From Struthidea cinerea (Eukaryota; Chordata; Aves; Passeriformes; Corcoracidae), in assembly GCA_013397865.1 (NCBI GenBank), contig VZTI01002070.1, forward strand, positions 1,664,332 through 1,728,331: a stretch of 64,000 nucleotides of DNA, read 5' to 3'. The position numbers were made by a program, and so were the translations under genes. The notes under the pieces were generated by a model, which made no database searches, was not told the origin of the DNA, and saw only the letters and a program-made list of their open reading frames with translations. Shown here piece by piece: positions 39,587 through 53,100 of this stretch; position 1 is the first letter of the stretch; each line of letters starts with the position of its first letter.

Positions 39587-42500
39587 CTGAAGATTGAAAA
39601 GAAAAAGACACCCAGTGAGTGGTTATACACATGTGCACACATGGTGGCTATACCACTCAATAGGTGCCTGTCCCTGACCTATGTCTGTGGGCTTTCCCAT
39701 CTTTTCTCCTCTTGTCACCTTAACTTCCACGCAGATTTCTCTTTGGCTCCAGCACAATACTGTTTAAAATAGGTTTTCATGATGTTCATTCTGCTTCCTG
39801 TGCTGAGCCCTGATGCACTTTACATACCAGATGGCAAGGGCTGCTGTGCATCTAGCTGTCAGAGGAACTTCGTCCCTGGTATTCTCAACATAGGATGAAA
39901 TGATGAAAAAAGGAGCATCTGCCCTTCATGTCTTATTTACAAAAGCATCACCAAAAGTTTTTGCTGGTGGAGTTTTTAATTAATATATACTCAGCTGCTG
40001 CTTTTTCCTTTGTCTCTCTTCCCCTAATCTGTTTTTCTAAATGTTTCTTTTACTTTTGGAGCTCTGGCTGAATAGTCACTATCTTTCATTATATGTGATT
40101 TCACTACTGTGCGTCATTTCTTTTAAGGGAAGCACTGGGCTTATTGAGATAGACACAAAATTAATAGTCCCTTAAACGCTCTATCTGCAATGGTAATTCA
40201 ATACGGAATTGTAAATTGCAGTTTGGGTCATTAATATAGGACCATTTCCACTTCATTTTTCTTTTTTTCCTTGCCCTATCAAGCAGATGCAAAATCTCAT
40301 TTGTCTTCCCCATTATCAATAAAAATAATATACACACACACGCGTGCTTTGACAAAAATCTCAGGTATTTTTGCACATGGAATATATCACTGAATTTCTG
40401 CAAAAAAAAAAAAAATTAAAATCATCATTGTATTGCAAATAAAATGCAAATCGAAATTCAGCATTTTTGCCCATCCAACAGTCACAGTGCATGCTTGCCA
40501 GACTTCTGTGTACCTCAAAACAACAGATTCATGGATGGTGTGTGCATGTACTACATACTCAGTACGTGAGCCGAACAAGCCATTCCTCTCACCACATACT
40601 AAAGCACAGGAACACAGCGTCATGTACATGGAACACATGCATACCCATTTTGGAGCGGTAAACACCTTGAGATGACTTCTGAACTATTATGAATAAAACA
40701 CAAATAAGACATTCTGCTGAGCAATTTTGCCAACCTGATCACCTTGAAGCCTCTAGAAAAATTAAATTCCTTACCAGGTGTAATGAGATCGTTGAGATTT
40801 GAAAATTTAAAAGTGATCATGACTAGGAACTTAGCTACCAGGCTCTCTCCTCCACCCTATTAAAGTTACAGGGATTATTAGGCTTCTGATTAGATAGAAT
40901 ATTCAACATTTCTACAGTCTTCCAGTTTTCTTAATCAGTTGAGAGAATGAGAGCTTTCTACTTCCTGTGCTTTTTGTTCAGTCACAGGAGCTAATTTTAC
41001 AAAACAAGCAGCAACATGCAGGTGATTATCTGAGATAAAAATCCAGAGATTAATGTGTTTCACACACATGCAGTGCTGTACCCTCAACTGAGAGCACACA
41101 GCCACAGACAGCCCTGCTAAGGGACTGTGGAAAAGGTGGAAGACTTTTGTTTCAGAGCACTGCTTGGAACTTGGATCCTTCTGAGTCAACAGGCTTTGCC
41201 AGCCGTCATTCCTCTGCTGCTGCAGTTTGCTGTCACTTATGGTTTACTTAGGTGCACCCCCTCTGTATTTCTTCTTATGCGTACATATCCCTGTAGTGAG
41301 TTCAGAGCATTTTGCTCTCCAGGCTTTGGCATTTTTAGGTGTTGTTATGAAATCTTCCTAAGTGAAAGGAAAAAAGAAAGAAGCCTGCTTCCTCAAGCAG
41401 TTCAAAATGCCTCAAAACATGTTCAAAATACAGCAAACTCCTCTCTTACTGTGACCACAGTTGTGCTCCTCAGCCAATATCAGACATAGATGTTACATCT
41501 AATAGAGTATGCAACCCCCACATGCCTGGCCAGGTTTGTGTTCTGGAGGAGGTTGTTGTTGTTAAAATGCTGCTAAGCTCCAAAAAAAGCAGTTGTCTGC
41601 CTTATGGTCAAGGTCAAGGGTGATCCCCACATGGTGATGCACAGCTTGTACTCTACAGAAATCACCTAAATCTCAAGGTTCATGCTTCAGTAGAATTTGA
41701 ATTTATAGTGAAATCTAGATTTGTAGTTACGGGAAATGTAGCGCATGTGTTGACTGTATTTCAGTGAATTATTTTCCAATTATGAAATCAATGTTAACTG
41801 CATAAATAATAATAAACACATTTGCATTGAATATGAAGTATCCTTGTAGGCTTTCTTTTATCTTCCTAGTAGTGTGTGCTAATACTGCAGAGCTGTGATT
41901 CAGAATTAATGCCCAGATCTCTGTACCCTTCTTTTTTTTCTTTTATTTTTAATGATGACAGTGTATCCCTGCTTGTTTCTCCCAGCCTTGCAGGCAGTAA
42001 TGGCACTTCACGTACATTTCTCGGGTTATAAAACATTAGATACTCTGCCCATCTTTACAATATGAGGATTAATGAGTCATTTTGGGGGCAGTCTTCTCAA
42101 GGGTAATTCCTGCTGAGCAGTTATTTGTATCCTGAGCCCAGAGGCACGATGGATCTTCTGTGCATTTGAACAAGGAGCTGGCATACCATCATGAAAGTGT
42201 CTGAGTGGCTTTATAACAAACCCCTGGGTGCAATAACAGGGAGTCCAGCAGAGGAAGCAGGGAGGCAGTGCAGAGGGTTCCTGAAAAATGTGGATTAATT
42301 GCTTTACTTTATGTTCTTTGAAGCAGAAAAATGCTTCTGGCTAGTCATTCAGAACAGGGTAGGTAACAAGCCTGTTGAAATTTGCAGTGAGGAATATAAA
42401 GGATACGAGGGAAGTGTCACTCTTGCTACCATTTTTTCTCTTAAGTGTAAATGAATCATCCCATGAGGCAAACAGCTGTGTCAGGATTATAGGAAGTGTA

Positions 42501-44371
42501 AATTGCTATCTGCAATGTTTTATATCTGAACAGCTGTGAAACTAGAAACATTCACCTTCTGCTCTGGAATTATTCTCTCTGCTCAATCAGACTCCCTAAA
42601 CAGATACAAACTGAATGAATCTGTCTGGTGCCGAAGAAAACTGAGGTGCAGTACACTGTGCTACTTATCATTTGAAGTCATGGTCAGAGATCCTCCTCAC
42701 TACAGGTAGTCCAAGCTGTAAAAAAATCTTTCACATTCCCCACGTGAAAAAAATACAGAATAGCACATCACCAGAATTTGTACAATCTCATTTGAAACAA
42801 CTGACCATCAATAACATTAGGAATAAAGTAAAGTGGGGAGGATATTCAAGGAAAGTTAAGTGATAGCCCTGAATCAACTCCTCATTCTAAAGAACTTATT
42901 TAAAACAGGAAGGGAGAAGCCTTGTGCCATGTGCCCTTGGCATGCTGCCTCACTTTCAAGAGCAGTTCCTGCTCCAACACTCCGACTGGCTGCCTCTGCA
43001 CTCCCAAGGAATAGCTCAGCAACACCACAAACTTTCTGGCCTGCTTTTCACCCCCTCAGTGCTCTGGCAGTCTGCAAGGGGACTGGGAAGGTAAGCACAC
43101 CTCATGTGCAGAACCAGAGCAGTAAAGTGTTCAACTCAACTCTCACCCCAAATCCTCTTTCCTCTCCAGTTCTAGCATCTTCCTGGGAAGAATCATGTTC
43201 CTCTTCAGATGTTTGTGTCCTTGAAAGGTCAGATTTTATGTATGATTGTCATAGCTGTGTTAAAAGATATCTACACAAAAAGAAGCAACCACATGTCCTT
43301 TTCCTGTAGGATGGGGAGCTGAATTTTCAATGCCTTTCATATGAGCTAGGACCTGATAGAAGATTTCTAAGCCAATAGATGAAGTTGGGAAGATGGACAG
43401 ATTCTTGGTACAAATAAATTTTTAAAACACAAGTACTGAATTCCGGTCTAAGTGATGTCTGGAAATAATTGCTCTGGGCTTTAAATTAATTATGCTAATC
43501 AATGGCACAGCAACAGGTTTTGGAGACAAATTAAGAGACATGGTGTAAAGAGCAGTACAGGTAGAAAGGAATCTATAGGGTTATTCACCCTTGCCCAGCA
43601 GAGTGAGGCATATGGATAATTATCACCCACACAGGACTGAGAAGCAGGAGGGATTTCATGGCACACCTTCTGTCGAGGTGTGAGCATCTGCTGAAGAGGA
43701 CAGAAGGGTCAAGGTCGCCAAGGAGAACATAATCCTAGAAAGATGCCCAGAAAGATCTGGCATTGAGCTGGAGAGTGAATATGGAGCAAAGGCTGTGTGT
43801 ACTTCAGGTCACCCCAGGGCAGCAGGAGCCAGATGTGTGCTGCAGGAGCGCTCTGGCCCTCCACAGTTGCTCCCTTCTGCTGCTCCACCTTCCCCTCTTT
43901 ATCAGCACAACCCTTGGTGCAATTATTCAATCATCTGGCAGGAATGACAGGGACAACTAATCTGGGTCACAACTATGCCAGAAAAAGAAAGGGAAAAAAG
44001 CCCCCTTTGTTTCCCAATTTGAGTTCACGGCATGGCTGTCCAGATTCTTGTCCCTGCGTATGTGAAGTGATGGCATGTGGTAAAGGAAGGCTTTGAGAGT
44101 CATTTCTGGCTTAGGGCAGCTTAAAGCATTTGTGGATTGACAGGCTATGATAGCCCAAAGTAGCTGCAGGAAAATCTCTTGGCTGTCTGCAATGGTGGCA
44201 GGAGAGATCTTTGAGACAACTTATGTAACACTAAGGATTAAGAAATGTTTATAACCTTATGTTTCAGAGGATATGGGAAAGTAAAGAAGGAAAGACTGCT
44301 CACTGATGGGGAGCACAGAGATGCCTGGGGCCACACTTTGTGCTCCCCCAGAGCCTGTACTGCCCAGGCAC

Positions 44372-44551
44372 ACGAGCTCCGACTGCACACCCACGCAATC
44401 CCGCACTCCACCGCCGTGAGCCACGAAGGAACAGCTGGGCACGAGAGCCGCGGCTCAGCGGGGCTAATGCCGCCCACACGCCTCGTCTGCTCGCTGGGCG
44501 CTTCCTGCGGCTGGCCGCACTGCTGTGGCTGCGCTGCCAGGCGTAGCTCCG
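44372..44551. other. CpG-dense patch inside a GRM1 intron
   Basis: I count 21 CpG dinucleotides in 180 bp, in otherwise AT-rich, CpG-poor intron. The stretch includes CCGCCGTG, GCCGCGGC, GCTGGGCGCTTCCTGCGG and GGCCGCAC. It is smaller than a usual CpG island. Reading frames of 122 to 130 codons cross it on both strands, but they follow from high GC (few stops) and show no known domain. It could be a small alternative promoter or enhancer, a remnant of a GC-rich mobile element, or the 5' part of a retrocopy ending in the A-run at 44848. Confidence 0.6.
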
Positions 44552-44847
44552 GGTCAGTCCTTGTCAGTCTGCTCAAGGTAGATAATCCCTCTGTGGGGGT
44601 TTCCACAGACTACGGGATCTGCTTTTTTTTGGTTTGATTGGTTGTTTCCTGGGTATGTTGGCTGTCTGGTTAGTTAACTTGTTTGGGGGGTTTGAGATGC
44701 AAAAAATGAGTAATGTGGGATAAGTCCCAATTTCCAGACAATCTTTTCTCTGGGAATGCAAGGCTTGCAAGCCAGCCAAAACAGGCTGAATGGAACTATC
44801 TGAAGATTTAGGTTGTGCCAGGAAAAGAAATGGTCAGAAGTTAACGT

Positions 44848-44873
44848 AAAAAAAAAAAAAAAAAAAAAAAAAA
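44848..44873 (+). repeat. 26-base A-run
   Basis: This is an uninterrupted run of 26 A, the longest in the window, following GTTAACGT. It could be a microsatellite or the poly(A) end of a retroposed sequence on the plus strand. I found no clear target duplication and no AATAAA just before it, so origin is open. Confidence 0.8.
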
Positions 44874-46089
44874 TCATTCAAGTAGAGGGGAAGACCAACA
44901 AGAACTCTAAGTAAGAAAGCGTGAACATTCTTGGCTTTAATATGCCAAGGATGAGGAAAGATTAGTAGTGTTCGGTAAAGGGAAGGAGGATATACTAAAT
45001 AGGAGGTGGCTTGTAGATGGTTATTTAAACTGAACCTGTGATTCTCTGGGGCTGATCAGACTGAAATTGCAAACACCAGCAACAACCTACTAGTGAGGAG
45101 TTGCTATAATCAGATCAAGGGGCACTTGTTTTGATAGAGTTTATGATCAGCTTTGACATCTCTGGCTGTGGTGCTGCAGCACAGCTGTGCTAAACTAATA
45201 ATTTGCTGCTGAAAGGGACAACTCTCACCCCTGTTCCCCAAACCATGGACATCAGGGACAGTTTCTCTTGTGCTGACATTAGTGTTTATCTGACCTTGAA
45301 ATCTAGCTCAAGGAATCCAGAAGACAGTAATTCAATTTCTTTTCTTTTTTCCTCTTTGTAAGGTTAATTTTATAGGGTGGAAGAAAGCCACATCCTGCAC
45401 ACCACAAAAGAAAAACCTCAGAGAGCAGAGAAGGGGAAACAGCTTAAGAAGAGATAAACTGAAGCAGTAAGTTAGAAATGGTAAATTGTCTATAATGCAC
45501 TAACAAGAAACCTGGAGTTTTTAGTTTTCAAGTGGGCTTTAAAGTGACAAATTGTGTGATTACTTTTAGCCTGCACAATTGTTTGCTGTTTACAGTGATA
45601 ATGACTTTTAACCCATGCTTGTCAGGTGTGGGAGGCTGAATGCCAGAGCACATATACACTCTGAAGAATAAGTTGACTTGTTATTTCAAAATTAAATAGT
45701 CTCTAATAACTTTAATGTGGAGGCAGATGTTATATTGATACAATATACTTTCAAGCCACGCTTAAAGTGGTTTCTTAGAGTTCTTTGGCACAGCAGAGAA
45801 CCCAACTTCTCATGCTGGCCATGTTTATTAGTGACTCTTTGACAGTGTATGTCTTCTGTGTGGTGGAGTCTGTTCTACAGATGCACCTTGGACTGAAAAC
45901 CCTAAAAAAAGATCTGACGATGACAAATTTGCCCATTCAGAGTCTTTGGGGTACAGAGCTAAGAACAGGGAGAACAGAGAAGAATGTGGTCACATCTCTG
46001 CTCTGAGTGGGAATAGTTCTCAGTGTGTTTGGGACAGATGAAAAACAGAATCAGATGACAAGTGAAAAAAGCATCACACCATACTAGCT

Positions 46090-46108
46090 AAAAAAAAAAA
46101 AAAAAAAA
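46090..46108. repeat. 19-base A-run in GRM1 intron
   Basis: A homopolymer tract about 420 bp before the solo LTR. No retroposed sequence is recognised before it. Confidence 0.85.
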
Positions 46109-46529
46109 GAAAAATTAAAGTAGAAAGCCAAGAAGGGCATTTTTAAATTCCTTACTCTTACAAACTCTTAAATCACCAAGAACAAAAATATAAGAAAGAA
46201 AATTGCTCTGTTACATGTCTGAGGGGTGGACATTTAGCAAAGACTACATCCAGATTTTGGACTGAGTAGTGCAGCAGAAGTTAGCCTCTGCTTTGCCATA
46301 TCCATCATATCCATATACAGGTATTTGTAAATGAACATGTCTGATTCTGCAGATTTAATTTCTAAGAGGGTGGAGAACCACACCCACCTATATTCCCTTA
46401 ACAGAGATGGACCATCTTCTCTCTCTGGGGGTAGATTTCATTTGTGAATTACACAGTCTGGCTAAAAATCAGATGCTTTGTCAGCATGTGATCATAGCAT
46501 CTGCAGTTTGTCTTGTGGTGGTTTCTTTT

Positions 46530-46534
46530 GTGAG
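46530..46534 (+). repeat. Target-site duplication, left copy (GTGAG)
   Basis: The bases GTGAG lie directly before the TGTC start of the LTR and match 47175-47179 exactly. This supports retroviral integration. Confidence 0.8.
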
Positions 46535-47174
46535 TGTCTTGGGTGAGTTAATGATGCGCATCCCCTATCACCTGCTCTGTGCCAAGACATTAATCCTGTG
46601 CATTCCTGTGCCTTTAAAACTGGGTCCGAGAGAAAGAAAAAAAAGGCAGGCAAATTTTCAAAGCGGTTTTTTGTTCAAGGACACAGATACAGACTCCCCC
46701 GTGTTCTGCTGTGGCGGCAAGAGGGAGAAAGCACCCTTCCTGCTTTTAGAGTGCTCTCGGCTCCTTTTCTCAGGAGAGAGACAGCCTGCTAGCTGAGGCA
46801 AACTGTCTTTTCCCTGGAACTTCGGTTTCTTCTTCTTCTTCTCTTCTGGACCACTCAGCAAAACCAGAACATCATCCAGGAGGCACGGGGAGGGGCCCAC
46901 GCCCAACACCAGCTCTGGAGAGGAGCGAGAGAGACCACACCCACAGAAAGGACTGAAATTTACCAGGCTCTCTCCACAGCGAGAGGTTTTATTATTTAGC
47001 ATTATTATTTTCCCATTGTGCATTGTGTCTGTTAAATAAATAGGTTTTTTTCCTTTCACTTCCCTCCAAGGAAAATTCTTTCTGAACCTGATGGGGGAGG
47101 GGTGGCTGAAACCTGCCTTCTATCAGAAAGTGTTCATTTCGGACGTTCCTCCGAATTTGTCTCAAACCGGGACA
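46535..47174 (+). mobile_element. Solo LTR of an endogenous retrovirus, antisense to GRM1
   Basis: This 640-bp element begins TGTCTTGG and ends CCGGGACA, so its ends form the TG...CA inverted termini of a retroviral LTR. It is flanked by the identical 5-bp sequence GTGAG on both sides (46530-46534 and 47175-47179), a target-site duplication. A 5-bp duplication suits an ERVL-like integrase, though other classes are possible. Near the 3' side it carries AATAAA (47035-47040) followed by a T-rich stretch, then CCTCCAAGGAAA and a closing GTCTCAAACCGGGACA. I recognise this arrangement from LTRs common in bird genomes. No primer-binding site, polypurine tract, second LTR or retroviral gene lies nearby, so the provirus was probably lost by LTR-LTR recombination. 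Its sense strand is opposite to GRM1. Confidence 0.85.
47035..47040 (+). promoter_or_regulatory. LTR polyadenylation signal AATAAA
   Basis: This hexamer lies in GTTAAATAAATAGG, about 135 bp before the end of the LTR, as expected near an R/U5 boundary. It is on the plus strand, so it would not end GRM1 transcripts. Confidence 0.5.
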
Positions 47175-47179
47175 GTGAG
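47175..47179 (+). repeat. Target-site duplication, right copy (GTGAG)
   Basis: The bases GTGAG lie directly after the GACA end of the LTR and match the left copy exactly. The next base differs from the left flank, so the duplication is 5 bp. Confidence 0.8.
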
Positions 47180-50100
47180 GCATCCCTGAGCAAAGGGGAG
47201 TGCTCATCACAGGTAGGGATAAGCTTGTGAACAAACCAGAATGCAAAATGCCTTTCACATCAGTGAAAGAGTGTTGTCCCCTTCTTAGGTTCTTATGTGC
47301 CTCTTATGTGTCCCTAAGCAAGGAAAAGGATTAAATAAATAAGCAGTAGTTCTTCATTTCACATTAGTAACTTTGCAGTAAATTGTTGGTATGAATCAAA
47401 AGTATTTTTCAGACGTCTTCATTTGAGGGAAAAAACAAAGTCCGGAATTAACTGTATACAGATGTGTACACTACTTGTGCTGTTTTATAGTCTTGTTCTT
47501 CCATAAAGAATATTAGAGATCCACATGATATCCTTCAGTACCCAAATTTTTTCACCTCTAAATTAGCTCAAAGATGTATGAAATCAAAAGGTGGCTCAGA
47601 GACCCCTCCAGAATAAATGCTTGCAGACCACCCTGCATGTTTATTCTAGCAAGTATTTGTACATGAATTAACATATGTTTTTGAAATGTCACAGCGCTCT
47701 TTGCTTCTGCTGAGGTGAGATGAACAACAGTGGCATGGGCTGAAACATCACACTTTGAGAAAGGAGGTAAATTGCATGCTTGACTTTAAAAATGTTAAAG
47801 TGACCTCTAGAAGACTTGTATTTATGCCATTTCCATTTTATATTTCAGAGCACTACACACAGAACATAGGTTTGGGGATTGTTTTTTTTCCTGAGGATGT
47901 GCTTATGAGAGTTGGAATCTGATTTCTGTATGTAATATACAGAAATATCTAGGGGTTTAGGTGCCTAACTGGATGTAATCTTCAACACCTATTTATGTAC
48001 CTGACACTCTAAAAAGGTGAAGTTTTCTTCCTCATTTTTCTCACAGAGACAATTGTAACCAAAACAATGTGAGAGTATGGTGCTAAGCAGATAAACAACA
48101 CTTGCTCATCCCTACATGTGAATGCAGTTGTTTGTATCACTCACTATTGAGTTGGTGCGCTTTTGCAGCATCCTAACTGGATATGAATAATGTATACAAA
48201 TACCAAAATACAAGGAAATGTAATAAGTGATCCAGTCAAGCAAGAAATTAAATTACAAGTGGTGTCCTTATTCCTGTGGTTTATGCCAAGTAAGATACTA
48301 GCTTTCCCCAGGATTTCTGTAGTGCTGCCTTTGCTTCCCCTCAGTCAGGAGCAGAGATTATGGTACATAACTGTAAGGCTCCCCTCTGATGTGACTGTGT
48401 ATCTGTTTGTCATTGTGCTTAAGTACTGAGATTCATTAGACAAAGCTACAGCAGTGCCCCCAAGCAGAAAAACATTCTGTGATTCAGCATCTTAAAAGCT
48501 GCAAAACAAGAGGAGTAGTAGTAAAGTGAGGTTCTCCAGCAGTCCTTTGGCAAGAACCAGGCTGGACTCAGAGACCATGCCTTAGATTTATATCCTGTCA
48601 AAATCTCCTGGGAGAACAAAGTTGTGATTGTCCATGAAAAGAAAATGGCAAAACTGCCACGGACTGGGAACTTCTGAGAAAGAGAAGAAATTGCACAAAA
48701 CCTTACACAACAGCCCTCTCATCTAAAGGGACCATGCACATAAAACATGGCTCTGACTGGTGATAAAGAAGCAGAAGTCTGGATGGGAGGGCAGGGTGCA
48801 GGCAATGTATCCTGTAAACTTACTCAATAGAACCTGGGTTTTGTCTGGGGGGAGGGGGTGGTTTATCATCACTGCTCTTACTGGGAGGCCACTGCAGAAC
48901 CTCATAGCTTTTCTAAGTTATTTCTCCCAAATGTAGTCTCAGGCAGCCTCTCTTTGGCCATGGAAGCAAACCCAGAGGACTGAGCCTAAACTGCCAGGCC
49001 TTTTGGTTTGTGCTTGATCGCAAACATCCCAATCATAGCGTGTATCTGTCCCCACTCCTCCTCATCTTGCCTTAGGAATGGCATGTGGTCAGTTATGCAT
49101 GAGCTGGGACTCCCTTTAGTTGGTATAATTTGCAAGGAAAACTTATGGTGCCTTACACAGCTATGCCCCTTATGTCTCATTAGAAGGATAAAAAACCCCA
49201 CTATCATCAGAGTGGTTATTTTGCACATATACACACAGATAGACAGTTTGGTGTATAATTTGCTAAATGCATATGCCATGCCTGATTTTTAAATAAATAT
49301 GGGTTTTAGTAGTTATTTAAATGAGAAAGAATGTAGGTGTGGAAGTGATATCTGAGAGTCTTTTATCCCCTATTCTGTATTTTATTTTTGGTCTATGGGC
49401 CAGAACTACAATATATGTGCATCACAATCAAATGCAAATTCAAGGCTATGGAAGACAATATTAGATATAATTACATAGATCAAATTTAATAGACAACCCT
49501 ACAGCAGGGCTAGAAGGGATTGCTGTTGGATTGTTAAGTTTTGCACTCCTCCGTTATTTTGTGTTTCTTCCCAGTTCTTTAACATTGGTTCTAAGAGTCT
49601 CTTTGGAACCACGTAACTGTCTTCTGGGAGTTTTAAATATTCACTTAAATCAATATACTGACATGGACTGAACAGATTGACTGGATCTGTTCTATTTTCT
49701 TACATGAAATTCACATCACATCCACAAGAGAACTGGGTAAGAGCTGTAATGTGTCACAGTGCTATATGTCTGCAAAATCATTCATGGTTTAAGACCAGTA
49801 AACAGCCCAGCAAAGCCAGCAAACATACCAGCTGCTGAGAGAGAGATGTTTGGCGTTAACACCTTCAGCTATCCTTTGTGAGCATGCAAGAGGCTTTTGC
49901 AAAAAGGCACTGCAACCTCAGAAAAGGGTGAAGGACTACACTGAATACAGAAGCTGGGTAAATGTCAGGGAGGGCTGCAATAGGAAGATGAATCAGGCCA
50001 GACCAGGGTGCCACCTGCCTTCCCTGTGACAGCTGTGTCACCAGGAGCCATTCTAGAGGTGCCACATCTGCATCAACCTGTGAAGGAAGCAGACCCCTCC

Positions 50101-53100
50101 ATGATATGCCCTGGGTGTGATGCAAGGGTGAACCAAATAGCCAGTGGTTTTGGAGCCCCATGATCTGATGGGGAGCTGGGAGCCTCGAAGCCATGGACCA
50201 GCACAGCACCTTGTGCCCCACGGTGCCACTGCCCTAGAGAGTCAGCTCCAAAAACAGGGTGTGGGTGTCAGCATTTTATTGGAGGTTAATGGAGAGATCA
50301 GGTATAGAGCAACAAATTGTTTAAATAAACAACCTCATCTGTCCTGTACAATTTTGCCTTTTTTTTTTTTATTTTCAATATCTTTATAATTTCCCACTGG
50401 AAGAAGCTCACATCCTTTCTGCTGTTCCAAAATTCTCTTTCATAATATGCCATTTCCCTCTGGGGTAAGCTTCAGTAGGATGGCTGTGCAGGTGAAGCAG
50501 GTGTAAGGGTCTTCTTGAAAGTACTTTGGAATGTGGTATTTTTCAAGATCTGTAATGGTAAAAATGAAGGTCTGTCTTATTGTGTCTGCAATACTACTGC
50601 AGGACATGAGAAGATTACCCACTGCATCAGTTTTCTAAATTGCAAAGCAAGGTAGTCTACCATTTCCTGTTAGATTCAGCAGTCATCTCTATACTGGTTT
50701 GGCACTGCTGTAGGAAGGTAAAACCACACCAGATGCTAATCTGTATAAGAAGCATTTAAAGATAATTCTTGTGTGCTGCAGGCTAGATGACACACTTTAG
50801 GACCAAAGAAAATACTTCTCATGTTGGGCTTGTGTCCTGAAGCACAGGATTTAATCTATCTCTTTTACAGGAGCAGGTACAATGGTGACCAGTTTTTATT
50901 AATCCTCCTTGCACTTTCCACTAAATTGACTTGTTTCAGATGTTTTGATGCATTTCAGTCAGACAGAGGGAAATATTCCCCGTGTGGCTGTTCCAGGTTG
51001 GGATGGATTGGTTTGGTTCGATATCACCTACTTTAGCCTGCAGAGATCAGGACAAAAGGCATTGTTTTACATCAAAAAGTGCTTTCACATCTTCTGTTCA
51101 CACTTTTCTCCCTCCCTCTTGCCTCCATAACCCCTGCTTAAAGAAAGAATATTGACTCCACAGAGAAATAACTTGACAGTGAGAAGATGGAGTATTCCTG
51201 AGCACCTATTCCTATGACAGGGCAGTCAGGCTGGATCAAGTGACAGGCTGTAAAATATCTACATTTGAACAACTGCAACTGAGCATGCTGAACGTGTACT
51301 CTCTGTTTCTGGAAGCTCCAAGTCTTGCTGTGCTGCATTGTGCATTTTCCTCCTCCCACCACCACGAAAACCAGTGAAACAAAATCTTCTGGGCATACTT
51401 GTGCTAAGATTCCCCTCACTGTGTGTCTGTGGGAGGCTTGGAAAAAGAAGGTGAAGAGCCCAAAAGCCTTTGTGGACTGTGGCTGGCCAAGGGAAATGAG
51501 TCCAGAAAAGCACAACTTGTCAGTACAGCTTGCTCAAGATGAAATGGCAACTCAGCAAGTCAGTTTAAAGAAACACTAACTTAAGAATACCTGGAGATAA
51601 TTTTATAACTGGTAAGACAAAAAAGCAGGTGGTTCCCAAAGCCATGCTAAGGGAACAGATGTGTTACTAGGGGTTACTGAGAACCCTGATTCCCAGTTAA
51701 AAAACTGTATGTAGGGATCCAGAACAGAGGGAGAAAGGACAAAGGGAAGCAGGAAGAAGTTACTAGGGGATGTTGGATTGTCTGGAAATTTTTACTGGAA
51801 TAAAATAAACCAAATTTGTGAGATCCGTGGCCCAGGTGACTTGCGGACACTGCTTAGAGTGGACGCCTGTGACAGCAGTTTAGAGGCACGGACTGTTGAA
51901 ATGTGTTAAAAAGATAAATGACATGTTTGGAAGTACTTTAAATCAGCTATTCATTTCTAAGGGCAGACAGCTGGATGAAAAATAATTGGATGTAAATATA
52001 CTAAAATTACAAAGGGAAAGCAGGTGGCCTATGCATTAATGTGGAGTCTTGGCCATTCAGTGAGTCTTGCTAGTTGGCTTCCTATTAACTCAGATTTTGC
52101 TACACAATGTATATTGACAATTAAATCCTTACTTACTGCACTGAAATGGTGTCCAGACCTGGGGTCTCAACCATAAATTTAAAATAATTTATACGTGGAG
52201 ACTGAGGGAGCAGATAAGCATCACTGCCAAACCTGGAGCTAATTACCCAATGATACAAAATGAACTTTCTCCCTGCAGTCACTCCTGCAGCACTGATTCC
52301 TCTCCGGCTACTGCAACCTACCAGAAGCATGAGAGAAGAGGTGAGCCTTGCTGTGTGGCTCAACTCTGTTTGAATTTTGTGTGTACCACAGAAAAGCAAC
52401 GCAACAGACCTGCAGGCTGCAGGCCTGACTTCAGTCTCCTGCACATTGAGTAGGGTCCATTTGAAGCAGTGGCTGGAGAAGGTACTTCCTGAAACCTCAT
52501 CAGAATCAGCATCTGAAGTGTCACTGGCTATTTTTTTCTGCATGTAGTACACAAGGGAGCATTTCTTCCCCAGGGAAGGGATCATACAGGCACTGTACAA
52601 ACGTCCTTCTCTTCGAGCTCATTGACCCTCATAGACCAAAGCAACATTTGTGGCCAAGAACAAGGGTAAAGATCACAGCAAGATCCATACACAAAAGTTT
52701 TCATCTCACATCTGGAAAAAATAAAAAATAGATGCAAAACGCTCTCCTAACAAATGCTGCTATGCCATCATCCTGTAACAGCCAGGATCTTGTAATACCA
52801 TCAAGCAGCAAACTAACAATAAATGTCCCCACAAAGCTTCAATACAAACAGCAGATAACACTCTCTCTTCATCTCTCCTGATGGAGCTGCTCCATTTTTT
52901 ATACATATTTAAGTATTCATTTGATAAGAGGGTAAGACTGACAGTGGCTTAGTACTGAAGACACCCATGAGGGATCTCTCAGACCCAGATTCAAGCTCTC
53001 TCACAGAATAATACAAAGTATTTCCCTAGGGTTTGCATTACAATGTTTTTTCTCTGTTCCAAAATGCTGCTGGACAAGAACATCGAGAAAGGAGGCTTGC

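Noticed and set aside
42860..43309. 149-codon plus-strand frame
   Set aside because: Intronic, no recognisable domain, and no support from flanking exons.
44238..44637. Overlapping 122- and 130-codon frames on opposite strands
   Set aside because: They lie across the CpG-dense patch, where stops are scarce. There are no known motifs, both strands are equally open, and there is no splice or promoter context.
52133..52600. 155-codon minus-strand frame in the 17-kb intron
   Set aside because: No family resemblance and no mGluR1 sequence. Among this many intronic frames, one of this length is expected by chance.
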